DNA of 64,000 nt from positions 1 through 64,000 of the forward strand of contig JAIOPH010000028.1 of assembly GCA_021414005.1 (NCBI GenBank), in the 5' to 3' direction. This stretch comes from Chthoniobacter sp. (GTDB lineage: Bacteria; Verrucomicrobiota; Verrucomicrobiia; Chthoniobacterales; Chthoniobacteraceae). Below the pieces are notes generated by a model. That model ran no database searches. It was not told where the DNA came from and saw only the letters and a program-made list of their open reading frames with translations. Shown here one piece after another: positions 52,954 through 60,966 of the stretch. Made by a program: the position numbers and the translations under genes. Within the stretch, counting starts at the first letter, position 1, and every line of letters starts with the position of its first letter.

Positions 52954-53924
52954 ACGAACCCACGCCCACCACGCCCGAGACACCGCCGGCCGCGCCGCTG
53001 GTGTCGGTCGAAAATTTGAACATCCGCTACGGCAAGACCCACGCGGTGCGTGGGCTGAGCTTTGGGATTCAGCGCGGGGAAGTCTTCGGCTTTATCGGTC
53101 CGAATGGCGCGGGGAAAACCTCGACGATCAAGGTGCTGGCCACGCTGCTCAAGCCGACGACCGGACGCGCGCTGGTGGCCGGGCTCGACGTGGCGATCGA
53201 GGCACACGCGGTGCGGCGGAAAATCGGCTACATGCCGGACTTCTTCGGTGTGTATGACGACCTCACCGCGAGCGAATACCTGCATTTTTTTGCCGCCGCT
53301 TACAAAATCCCGTCGGCCAAACGCCGCGCGCTCATCGGCGACGTGCTGGCGCTGACCGACCTCACGGAAAAGTACGACGCCCCGGTGGACGGGCTTTCGC
53401 GCGGCATGAAGCAGCGGCTCGGCCTCGCGCGCGTGCTCCTGCACGACCCCGAGCTGCTGCTCCTCGACGAACCGGCGAGCGGCCTCGATCCGCGTGCCCG
53501 TATTGAGATGCGCGAGCTGCTGAAGGAGCTGCAGCGCCTGGGCAAGACGATCATCGTCTCCTCGCACATCCTTCACGAGTTGGCGCAGTTTTGCAGCCAC
53601 ATCGGCATCGTCGAGCGCGGCGAAATGGTCGCGAATGGTTCTCTCGCCGACATCTACCGCGCGCTCAGCCTGCGCCGCACCATCCATGTGCAGCTCGCCA
53701 ATCAGACGCCGGAGCTCGCCGCGAAAATCCGCGCGCTCCCGCACGTCACCGGTGTGGACGAGCAGCCCGACCGCCTCGCCGTGCAGCTCCGGGAGGACGA
53801 GATGAGCGCCGAGGATTTGCTCGACGCCATCCACGCCCTCGGCGCCCGCATTCGCATGTTCCAGCCCGATGCGATGGATATGGAAACGGCCTTCATGAAA
53901 CTGACGGAGGGCCGGACGGCGTGA
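52950..53924 (+). CDS. ABC transporter ATP-binding protein
   Basis: 324 residues from the coupled ATG at 52950. Walker A GPNGAGKTSTIK, Q-loop region YMPDFFGVYDDLTASEYL, signature LSRGMKQRLGLARVLL and Walker B LLLLDEPASGLDPRAR are all intact. The C-terminal extension after residue 235 is typical of ABC-2/GldA-type exporters. It energises the permease encoded 100 bases downstream. The substrate is unknown. Confidence 0.95.
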   Translation: MNEPTPTTPETPPAAPLVSVENLNIRYGKTHAVRGLSFGIQRGEVFGFIGPNGAGKTSTIKVLATLLKPTTGRALVAGLDVAIEAHAVRRKIGYMPDFFGVYDDLTASEYLHFFAAAYKIPSAKRRALIGDVLALTDLTEKYDAPVDGLSRGMKQRLGLARVLLHDPELLLLDEPASGLDPRARIEMRELLKELQRLGKTIIVSSHILHELAQFCSHIGIVERGEMVANGSLADIYRALSLRRTIHVQLANQTPELAAKIRALPHVTGVDEQPDRLAVQLREDEMSAEDLLDAIHALGARIRMFQPDAMDMETAFMKLTEGRTA

Positions 53925-54024
53925 GGGCCAGGCGCGGGGCTGCGGATGTGCGGGTGGAGGAGCACTCGGGTCGAGTGCTCCTCCCGAGGTTCCCGGCGGC
54001 ACGCGGGCTGGAGGCGCACGAGCG

Positions 54025-55803
54025 ATGACCGCGCTGCTCCGCTACTTCTCCTTCCCGCTGCTCGCGAAGGAACTCACCGAGGCCGCGGCGCGGCGGCGCA
54101 CCTATGTGCTGCGCGTCGTCTATGGCGTGCTGCTCTTCGCGGTCTTTGCCATGATCTCCCCGCGTTGGCTGTGGCGCGGCTCGATGGATCCCTTTTCGGT
54201 TATGGGGCAGGGGCGGTGGATGTTCAGCAGCCTGCTGGCGCTCCAGTTCATCGGCATCGCGCTCTTTTTGCCGGCGATGATGTGCGGGCGTATCGCCGAG
54301 GAAAAGGAGCGCGATTCGCTGGTGCTGCTCTTTCTCACCGATCTGCGCCCGTGGTCCATCGTCCTGCAAAAATACCTCGGTGGCCTCGTGCCGATGCTCT
54401 CCTTCCTCCTTCTCGCCATGCCGCTCACCGCCGTCGCCTACGCCTTCGGCGGCGTGACCACGGAGGCGCTCGGCACCGGCCTCTACGCGCTCCTCCTCGC
54501 CTGCCTGCAAGTCGGCGCGCTCGCGCTGATGTGTTCCGCGTGGTGCCGCACCACGGTCGCCGCGCTCGTCTCCACGTATCTCCTCGCGGTGGCGTTCTAC
54601 CTCGGACCGATTTGCCTTTTTGCGCTTTTTCGCATCGTCGTTTTCCAGAATCTCGGTCCCAGTCCAGACGACTTCATTTTCTCGCACGTGCCCGTGATGC
54701 TTCTGGAAAAGTCGGGCCTCACGCCCGGCGAGGTCCTGCTGCGCAGCACGTCCGTGCTGCTTTCCATCGTTTTCTTCCTGCTCCTCGCCCGCGTCTTTCT
54801 CGTCCGCCGCGCCTTTGCGCCAGCCTCGACTTTCTTCGTCCGCCAGTTTCGCCGACTCGATGGTGTGATGCACCTCGCCAACCGTCTCACCGGCCACCGC
54901 ATGCTGCTCCGCGAAGGTCGCACGCTGCCCGATGACGACCCGATTGCCTGGCGCGAGATGACGCGCAAAACGCTCGGCAAGATCCACTACCTTGTTCGCA
55001 TCCTCGTCGTCATTGAGGTGCCCATTGTGGGAATCTGCGCCTTCGCCTCGGTCGACGAATACATCGGACAGAGCATCATGCTGTCCGTGACCGCCGCGAT
55101 CGTCGGCACGCTCGCCGTGCTCGCGCTCAGCGTGCAGGCGGCGAATACCATCGTTTCCGAGCGCGTGCAGCAGACGCTCGAAGTACTCCTGACCACGCCG
55201 CTCACCGCCCGCGAGATCGTGGTGCAAAAGGCACGCGTGCTTCGCCGTTTCATGTTCGTCCTGGCGATTCCGTTGCTCACCATTTTCGGTTCGGAGTCCT
55301 GTCTGGAGTGGGACCTGAGGGCGCGGTACGGCGAGAGGGACGGCCCGGTCGTGTACCTTGTCTGCGTGCTGCTGACGGTTGGCATCTACCTCCCGCTCGT
55401 CTCGTGGCTTTCGCTGTGGATCGGCTTGAAAATGCGCACGCGCTTCAAGGCAATCCTTACCGCGCTTGCCGTCGTCGTGGCGTGGTGCGTGTTGCCGATT
55501 GTTTGCGCTGCCTTCGTGGAGAATTTAGGACTCTTTGGTTACGGGTTCCGCGGGAAGATGGTCGGTGTGCTGTTGCTGCTTTCGCCGCTCGCCGTGCCCG
55601 CCGCCAATGAGCTGTCGAGCCTTCATCAGGTGGAAGGCTTTCGCAATACGCCTGGCATCGCGTGGATCATCGTCGCAGGAAGCTTCACCTTCTACGGCGC
55701 GCTCCTTTTTCTCATCCGCCGCCGTGCCCTCGCCCGCGCCGACCGCTATCTGCGTCCTGAAGCACACGGAAAGCGCGAGCCCAGCGAGACATTCGAATAC
55801 TGA
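54025..55803 (+). CDS. ABC-2 type permease
   Basis: 592 residues, about twelve membrane helices in two halves. The first half includes LALQFIGIALFLPAMMCGRIAEEKERDSLVLLFLTDLRP, the hallmark of ABC-2/NosY-GldF permeases. The second half repeats the pattern (IVSERVQQTLEVLLTTPLTAREIV). This duplicated arrangement means one gene may provide both transmembrane halves. It pairs with the ATPase just upstream and ends the cluster; 116 bases without features follow. Confidence 0.9.
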   Translation: MTALLRYFSFPLLAKELTEAAARRRTYVLRVVYGVLLFAVFAMISPRWLWRGSMDPFSVMGQGRWMFSSLLALQFIGIALFLPAMMCGRIAEEKERDSLVLLFLTDLRPWSIVLQKYLGGLVPMLSFLLLAMPLTAVAYAFGGVTTEALGTGLYALLLACLQVGALALMCSAWCRTTVAALVSTYLLAVAFYLGPICLFALFRIVVFQNLGPSPDDFIFSHVPVMLLEKSGLTPGEVLLRSTSVLLSIVFFLLLARVFLVRRAFAPASTFFVRQFRRLDGVMHLANRLTGHRMLLREGRTLPDDDPIAWREMTRKTLGKIHYLVRILVVIEVPIVGICAFASVDEYIGQSIMLSVTAAIVGTLAVLALSVQAANTIVSERVQQTLEVLLTTPLTAREIVVQKARVLRRFMFVLAIPLLTIFGSESCLEWDLRARYGERDGPVVYLVCVLLTVGIYLPLVSWLSLWIGLKMRTRFKAILTALAVVVAWCVLPIVCAAFVENLGLFGYGFRGKMVGVLLLLSPLAVPAANELSSLHQVEGFRNTPGIAWIIVAGSFTFYGALLFLIRRRALARADRYLRPEAHGKREPSETFEY

Positions 55804-55919
55804 CGGATTCTGCTGAAGTTTGAAACTAAGAGAATTGGTGTCTGCCGAAGTAGCGGCTCCGCATTCGGCGTCTGTGCGATATATTTCCCAGCGATCCTGG
55901 AGACCCGCACGATCTCGTC

Positions 55920-56363
55920 TTACGTCCTGCCCGCCGCCGGCACCACCACCACGGGGCACTTCGCGTCTTTCAGCACGCCCTGCGTGATGCTGCCCACGAG
56001 CAACTCATAAAAGGCCCCGTGCCCATGCGAGCCCATCACGATCATCGTCGCGGAGCGCTCCGCCGCCTGAGCGAGAATCTTTTCCACGATGGGCCCCTGA
56101 ACGTGCATCGCGGTTGCGGTGACACCGTTCGCCTCGACCACCGCTTTCAAATCATCGAGTCGCGCATGCTCGGCGCGGAAATCCTGCGCCACGGTTGCGC
56201 GCACAGTTTGAGGTCCGGGCTCGAAACCGACAAAATCCGGCTCGGGTTCGGCCACTTTCAAAAGGACCAGATCACAACCCAGCGCCTTGGCGAGCAGTTC
56301 GGCCTCCGCTAGCACCGGCGTGGTCGTGTCGGAAAAATCCACGGGAACGAGAATGGTTTTCAT
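55920..56363 (-). CDS. Universal stress protein (UspA family)
   Basis: 147 residues from the ATG at 56363, chosen because AAGGAA lies at a good distance upstream and MKTILVPVDFSD is the standard family start. The ATP-binding pattern G-x2-G-x9-G-S is present in GSHGHGAFYELLVGSITQG, and the end CPVVVVP is typical. It is cytoplasmic and binds ATP; usual roles are stress and stationary-phase survival. Single gene. Confidence 0.93.
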   Translation of the reverse strand: MKTILVPVDFSDTTTPVLAEAELLAKALGCDLVLLKVAEPEPDFVGFEPGPQTVRATVAQDFRAEHARLDDLKAVVEANGVTATAMHVQGPIVEKILAQAAERSATMIVMGSHGHGAFYELLVGSITQGVLKDAKCPVVVVPAAGRT

Positions 56364-56470
56364 GTTGGTTTCCTTGCTGAAGAAGTAGTAGGGCCGATTC
56401 GCTCTGGTTTCCATCACGAAGATTCCGCGCGGTCATGCGGAGACGACGATCATCCCGTTCGGAAATCGCG

Positions 56471-58015
56471 CTAAACCTGCGCGAACGTATCCGCAGCGGG
56501 GGTCGCGCCGTCTTGAGTTTTCACCCGCGCATCGTTTGCCGCGAGGTGGGTGAGCGCGTGGTGCACGGCCTCGGCGTCCTCGCCGAGCGCGGTGGCAATT
56601 TGCCCGGCGGTCTGCGGCTGCGTGGAGAGCGCGTCGCGTGTTCGCGCGAGGAGTTTCAGCACGCTGGCTGCGGCCTTTTTCCCGGCCTCCACGCCCGGCT
56701 GGTGATACGCGTTCACGTTCACTAGCGAGCCGTAGAAACCGACCGCGCGATCGTAGAGCGCGATCAGCGCGCCGACGCTGAATGGCGTGACCTCCGGGAT
56801 GCTCACGGTGATGGAGTCGCGCCCGCCTTCGTAGAGCGCGGTGCGTGTGCCGCGGAGGAAGCCTTGCAGGAAATCCGCCGTCGTCGCGCCGGGCTCCACT
56901 TCCATCGACGCACCGTCGCGCCCTTTCCGCACCTCGATGAAGGTCAGGAAAAAATTGTGCACGCCGTCGCGGAGCTGCTGCACGTAGGCGTGCTGGTCGG
57001 TCGAGCCTTTGTTGCCATAGACGGCTATGCCCTGGTTCACCTTGCGTCCGTCGAGGTCGAGTTCCTTGCCGAGCGATTCCATGACGAGTTGCTGGAGGTA
57101 TTTCGAGAAAAGCACGAGCCGGTCTTTGTATGGCAGCACCACCATGTCCTTTTCGCCACGCCCGTTTCCGGCGCAGTGCCACATCAGCGCGAGCAGCATC
57201 GCCGGGTTCTCGAGCGTCTCGGTGCCGCGCGTCCACACGTCCATCGCGGACGCGCCATCGAGCAGCGCCTGCATGTCGAGCCCTTGCAGCCAGAGCGGCA
57301 CGAGGCCGACCGCGCTCATCACGCTCGTACGTCCGCCCACCCAGTCCCACATCGGGAACCGCGCCAGCCAGCCGCCCGCGGTCGCGAATTTGTCCAGCGC
57401 CGAGCCGACGCCGGTCACGGCTACGGCGTGTTTCCCAAAATCCAGTCCCGCCTTTTTGTACACCGCCTCCGCCTCCAGCATCCCGTTGCGCGTCTCCGCC
57501 GTACCGCCGCTTTTCGACACCACGACCACGAGCGTGTGCTCCAGTCGCGCGGCCAGCGCACCGAGTACGCGGTCCATGCCTTGCGGGTCGGTGTTGTCGA
57601 AAAAGTGCAGTCGCATCCGGTCGTCCGCCGTGCCCAGCGCATCGCTGACAAACTGCGGTCCGAGCGCCGAGCCGCCGATGCCGATGAGCAGCACGTCGGT
57701 GAACTTCCCGCCGGCGTGGATTCGCGCCACGAACTCGCGGATCGCCGCGTTGCAGTTCGTGACTTCCGCCGTCAGCTCCGGCGTCGGCGCGAGCTGCGGC
57801 GCGCGCAGCCAGTAGTGCCCGACCATCCGGCCCTCGTCGGCATTGGCGATCCCGCCGCGCTCGAGGTCCGCCATCGCCGCGAACGCGCGCTGCGCGAGCG
57901 GCTCCATCTTGGCGAAGAAATCATCCGCAAACCGCATCCGCGAAATATCGAGCGAGAAGCCCGTCGCGTTGTTGCGGATGAAATACTGCTGATAACGATC
58001 CCAAAGAGAATTCAT
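56471..58015 (-). CDS. pgi: Glucose-6-phosphate isomerase
   Basis: 514 residues from the ATG at 58015 (MNSLWDRYQQYFIRNNATGF). The frame is open further upstream to 58183, but that part is the translation of a dispersed repeat and is rejected. Phosphosugar-isomerase motifs are intact: VVVVSKSGGTAETRNGML, GGRTSVMSAVGLVPLWL and NQGIAVYGNKGSTDQHAYVQ. It interconverts glucose-6-phosphate and fructose-6-phosphate in the cytoplasm. An extra C-terminal segment (ARTRDALSTQPQTAGQIATALGEDAEAVHHALTHLAAND) resembles a small winged-helix-like tail. This form seems longer than minimal versions. Confidence 0.95.
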   Translation of the reverse strand: MNSLWDRYQQYFIRNNATGFSLDISRMRFADDFFAKMEPLAQRAFAAMADLERGGIANADEGRMVGHYWLRAPQLAPTPELTAEVTNCNAAIREFVARIHAGGKFTDVLLIGIGGSALGPQFVSDALGTADDRMRLHFFDNTDPQGMDRVLGALAARLEHTLVVVVSKSGGTAETRNGMLEAEAVYKKAGLDFGKHAVAVTGVGSALDKFATAGGWLARFPMWDWVGGRTSVMSAVGLVPLWLQGLDMQALLDGASAMDVWTRGTETLENPAMLLALMWHCAGNGRGEKDMVVLPYKDRLVLFSKYLQQLVMESLGKELDLDGRKVNQGIAVYGNKGSTDQHAYVQQLRDGVHNFFLTFIEVRKGRDGASMEVEPGATTADFLQGFLRGTRTALYEGGRDSITVSIPEVTPFSVGALIALYDRAVGFYGSLVNVNAYHQPGVEAGKKAAASVLKLLARTRDALSTQPQTAGQIATALGEDAEAVHHALTHLAANDARVKTQDGATPAADTFAQV

Positions 58016-58417
58016 CCGTCGACGATGCCACCGGACCCCGGCGGGCTGTCGAGCCGGGAGTCGGGTGTGGTGGGTGAATAACGCCGTCATCCTGAGCGGA
58101 GCGAAGGCTTTGCGCAGCGCAGGCGAAGGACCTCTAGCTCCCGGTGGGGGCGAAGGCGGTGGCTGGTGGCGATGACGTGGCAAATTACGAATCCGTCGGC
58201 GTGCGCAGAGTTTTACGCCATTCGCCTTTCGTTACCCTGCTGTCCCGCCGCCTCCGCCCGCAAATAGTTAGAGGTCCTTCGACTGCGCTGCGCAAAGCCT
58301 TCGCTCCGCTCAGGATGACGGATGTTCTTTGCGCTCCGCGACTTCAGAGCCCGTGCCCGGAGATTTCCGCTGGACGACGCGACGGCCATTCGCATTGTCG
58401 CGCGACTTCCTCGTCCC
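58016..58417. other. Divergent intergenic region between pgi and the PQQ propeller gene
   Basis: About 400 bases. Most is occupied by the composite inverted repeat (58086-58319). The remaining about 70 bases upstream of pgi and 98 upstream of the propeller gene should hold both promoters, but none is clear to me. Confidence 0.5.
58086..58319. repeat. Composite inverted repeat (ATCCTGAGCGGA type), copy 2
   Basis: The left arm 58086-58136 and right arm 58269-58319 are 51 bases each and differ from perfect inverted repetition at one position. The core shares a 22-base block with copy 1 and the same CCCGGTGGG...CGAAGGCGG pattern. The near-perfect arms suggest recent movement or gene conversion. 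Confidence 0.85.
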
Positions 58418-59662
58418 ATGAACAAACTTCGCCCCATCGCTCTTTCCACCTTCGCCCTCTTCCATCTCAGCGTGATAGCGGGCGAGACGGAGTGGCCGCA
58501 GTTCCGCGGACCCACCGGACAGGGGCTTTCCGCGGCGGTGCAGGTGCCGGTCGAATGGAGCGCCGCGAAGCAAGTGAAGTGGAAAGTCGCAATCCCCGGT
58601 CGCGGTTGGTCCTCGCCGGTGCTTTCGCGTGGACGACTTTACCTCACCAGCGCGGTTGGCGACTCCGCGACCACGCTCCACGCGCTCTGCCTCGATGTGG
58701 CTGACGGTCGCGTGCTCTGGGATACGGAAGTCTTTCGCCCCGACCCCGCGAGCGTGGCCGCGATGCACAAGAAAAACTCACCGGCCAGCGGCTCGCCGAT
58801 TGTCACAGCCGACCGACTTTATGTTCACTTCGGCCACATGGGCACGGCGGCGCTGGACCTCGATGGCAAGGTCGTGTGGCGGCAGAACGAACTGAAGTAT
58901 GCGCCCGTCCACGGCAACGGCGGCTCCCCCGCGCTGGCGGGCGGCGCGCTGGTGTTCAGTTGCGACGGGGCGAAGGATCCGTTTGTCGCCGCTCTCGACG
59001 CCGCGACCGGCGCGCTCCGCTGGAAAACGGCGCGCAATACTCCGGCGAAGAAGCCTTTCTCCTTTTGCACGCCTCTCGTCATCGAGGTGCACGGCGCGAC
59101 GCAGGTCATCCTCCCTGGCTCGGGATTCGTCGGCAGTTACGATTTGCAGGACGGGCGCGAAATCTGGCGCGTGGGCTACGGCGAAGGCTACTCGGTCGTC
59201 CCGCGTCCGGTCTTCGCGCACGGGTTGCTTTTCGTGAGCTCGGGCTTCGACGCGCCGGTGCTCCAGGCGATCAAACCCGACGGAGCGACGGGCGACGCCA
59301 CCGCGACCAACATCGCCTGGTCGAATCGCAAGGGCGCGCCGCTTTCCGCCTCCCCGCTCGTGCTCGGGGATGAGCTTTACTTCGTTTCCGATGCCGGTGT
59401 CGCGACCTGTGCCAACGCCCGCACCGGCGAGGTGCATTGGAGCGAACGGCTCGGCGGCAACTTCTCCGCGTCACCGGTCGCAGCGGAAGAGCGCGTCTAT
59501 TTTCTCAATGAGGTGGGTGTGGCTTACGTGGTGAAAGCGGGCAAGTCCTACGAACTCCTCGCCACGAACGACCTCGGTGAGCGGACCTTTGCCTCCCCCG
59601 CCGTGGCCGACGGCGCGCTCTACCTGCGCACCGAAAAGCACCTCTGGAAAATCGCGCCCTGA
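58418..59662 (+). CDS. Exported PQQ-binding-like beta-propeller protein, second copy
   Basis: 414 residues, signal peptide (LRPIALSTFALFHLSVIAG), then ETEWPQFRGPTGQGLSA and propeller blades (GRGWSSPVLSRGRLYLTSA; GKVVWRQNELKYAPVHGNG; TGEVHWSERLGGNFSASPV). The opening and closing parts match the protein at 27823 (WPQFRGP; GGNFSA.P; LYLRTEKHLW), so the two are paralogues. It is predicted to be periplasmic. Its function is not known. Confidence 0.85.
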   Translation: MNKLRPIALSTFALFHLSVIAGETEWPQFRGPTGQGLSAAVQVPVEWSAAKQVKWKVAIPGRGWSSPVLSRGRLYLTSAVGDSATTLHALCLDVADGRVLWDTEVFRPDPASVAAMHKKNSPASGSPIVTADRLYVHFGHMGTAALDLDGKVVWRQNELKYAPVHGNGGSPALAGGALVFSCDGAKDPFVAALDAATGALRWKTARNTPAKKPFSFCTPLVIEVHGATQVILPGSGFVGSYDLQDGREIWRVGYGEGYSVVPRPVFAHGLLFVSSGFDAPVLQAIKPDGATGDATATNIAWSNRKGAPLSASPLVLGDELYFVSDAGVATCANARTGEVHWSERLGGNFSASPVAAEERVYFLNEVGVAYVVKAGKSYELLATNDLGERTFASPAVADGALYLRTEKHLWKIAP

Positions 59663-59671
59663 GGCTCGCAA

Positions 59672-60319
59672 TCAGTCCCGGCGGGAAAGGATCGACGCGA
59701 GGCGGATGAAGAGATTGATGATGTCCAGATAGAGCGCGATGCAGACGTCCACGGCGTTGTCCATGGTCTTCGGGATGGCCTGAGCACGAGCGTAGTCGTA
59801 GGCGATGTAGAGCGAGAAAATGCCCGCCGCGACATAGTCGATGATGGTGTAGGCACCGGGAAAAAAGAACATGCTGAGGAGGCTGACCACGAGCAGCGCG
59901 ATAAGGCTGAAGAAGAGTGCGCGCCCCAGTTTCAAAAAGAGCGCGGGAAAGAAAGTAGCCCCGCCCATCATGCCGAAGGTCACGCCGCCGGTGAGGAAGA
60001 GCGTATTCTGCAGCACCTGCGGGCTGAGCGCGTTGACGAATGGCCCGAGCAAGATGCCCGTGGGCACGACGATGAAATGGTAGCCGAGGAGGCTGATCAA
60101 GGCGTTCTGGGAGCGCGAAAGCATGATGCCGACGAACGAGGAAACAAAGTAGCCGATCATCAGCGGCCAGCCAAAATGCACATGGGCAAACTGATGCTGC
60201 ACGACCCCGGTGAGGAAGAATCCCCAAAGCAACACGGCTCCGATGATGAAGTTGTAGAGCGAGGCGCTGATCTCGTCGGCGGCACTGTTTTCGCGGTCAA
60301 ATACGTCGGATTTAAACAT
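59672..60319 (-). CDS. Bax inhibitor-1/YccA family membrane protein
   Basis: 215 residues, seven membrane helices. Family features are present: an N-terminal helix with NFIIGAVLLWGFFLTG, GGVTFGMMGGATFF, and the C-terminal SLYIAYDYARAQAIPKTMDNAVDVCIALYLDIINLFIRL, whose Asp residues form the proton- or calcium-sensing pair in BsYetJ-like proteins. Bacterial members are calcium leak channels or modulators of FtsH. Convergent with the PQQ propeller gene. Confidence 0.92.
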   Translation of the reverse strand: MFKSDVFDRENSAADEISASLYNFIIGAVLLWGFFLTGVVQHQFAHVHFGWPLMIGYFVSSFVGIMLSRSQNALISLLGYHFIVVPTGILLGPFVNALSPQVLQNTLFLTGGVTFGMMGGATFFPALFLKLGRALFFSLIALLVVSLLSMFFFPGAYTIIDYVAAGIFSLYIAYDYARAQAIPKTMDNAVDVCIALYLDIINLFIRLASILSRRD

Positions 60320-60442
60320 GGGAATTATCTTGGGATGAAAACTGAACGCTCACGAAATGCCATGGTTTGGCGCGGCATGCAATCGGCGTTCTCGAGGGCT
60401 CTGCGCGGAAAATGATCCGACGCAGGACGGCAAACTTCCTAC

Positions 60443-60748
60443 TCACCACCATTGCAGTTTGAAACTGGTGAACCAGTAGAGCCACCAAATGACCAAACCC
60501 AAAGCCACGCTGCGCCAAAACCATTGGGGCATACCGAGCATTCCGGGTTTTCGGGCGAGCAGGCGGACGATCTTTTCGTCGTCGTCTTCGTAAGCCCAGT
60601 CGGGCAGATCGAGCGCGCCGTAGTCGGGCTCGTCATCGAGCTTCCAGCCGCTCTCGTGGCACGCGCCGCAGTCGGGACAGGCGCGGGCTTTCGGCGGCAC
60701 GTCCTCGCCGCAGACGGGACAGACCTTTGGGGGTCGGCGCGGTTTCAT
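60443..60748 (-). CDS. Small tail-anchored zinc-ribbon protein
   Basis: 101 residues. Two CxxC knuckles (VCPVCGEDVPPKARACPDCG) form a zinc ribbon near the N-terminus. A second ligand-like stretch CGACHESGW follows, then an acidic middle (YEDDDEKIV) and a C-terminal hydrophobic helix (ALGLVIWWLYWFTSF). It is therefore likely a membrane-anchored cytoplasmic protein. Its ATG overlaps the stop of the S4-domain gene by four bases; it is the last gene of the tgt operon. Confidence 0.8.
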   Translation of the reverse strand: MKPRRPPKVCPVCGEDVPPKARACPDCGACHESGWKLDDEPDYGALDLPDWAYEDDDEKIVRLLARKPGMLGMPQWFWRSVALGLVIWWLYWFTSFKLQWW

Positions 60749-60966
60749 GGAGTGGGCTGAACGGTGATGCGGGTGGAACCGGTCTGCACGATCTGGCCGG
60801 CGCGGATCTTTCCCGCTTTGCGCAGCTCGCGCTGGCCGTCCACCTGCACGGCACCGGATTCCACGAGCGCTTTGGCCTCGCCACCGCTGGCGCAGACGCC
60901 GGTCACTTTGAGCAGTTTGTGCAGCTCGATGAATTCGCTGCGGAGTTGGAATGGGATCGTGTTCAT
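60745..60966 (-). CDS. S4-domain RNA-binding protein (YbcJ-like)
   Basis: 73 residues, a lone S4 domain: EFIELHKLLKVTGVCASGGEAKALVESGAVQVDGQ, then KAGKIRAGQIVQ. Similar to E. coli YbcJ, which binds structured RNA. It overlaps by four bases both the upstream tgt-fusion gene and the downstream zinc-ribbon gene, so all three are translated together. The context suggests a link to tRNA modification or translation. Confidence 0.9.
   Translation of the reverse strand: MNTIPFQLRSEFIELHKLLKVTGVCASGGEAKALVESGAVQVDGQRELRKAGKIRAGQIVQTGSTRITVQPTP

Noticed and set aside
45169..55803. MoxR/DUF58/BatA plus ABC genes as a new defence system
   Set aside because: This arrangement is a well-known conserved cluster with no nuclease, toxin or nucleotide-signalling component.
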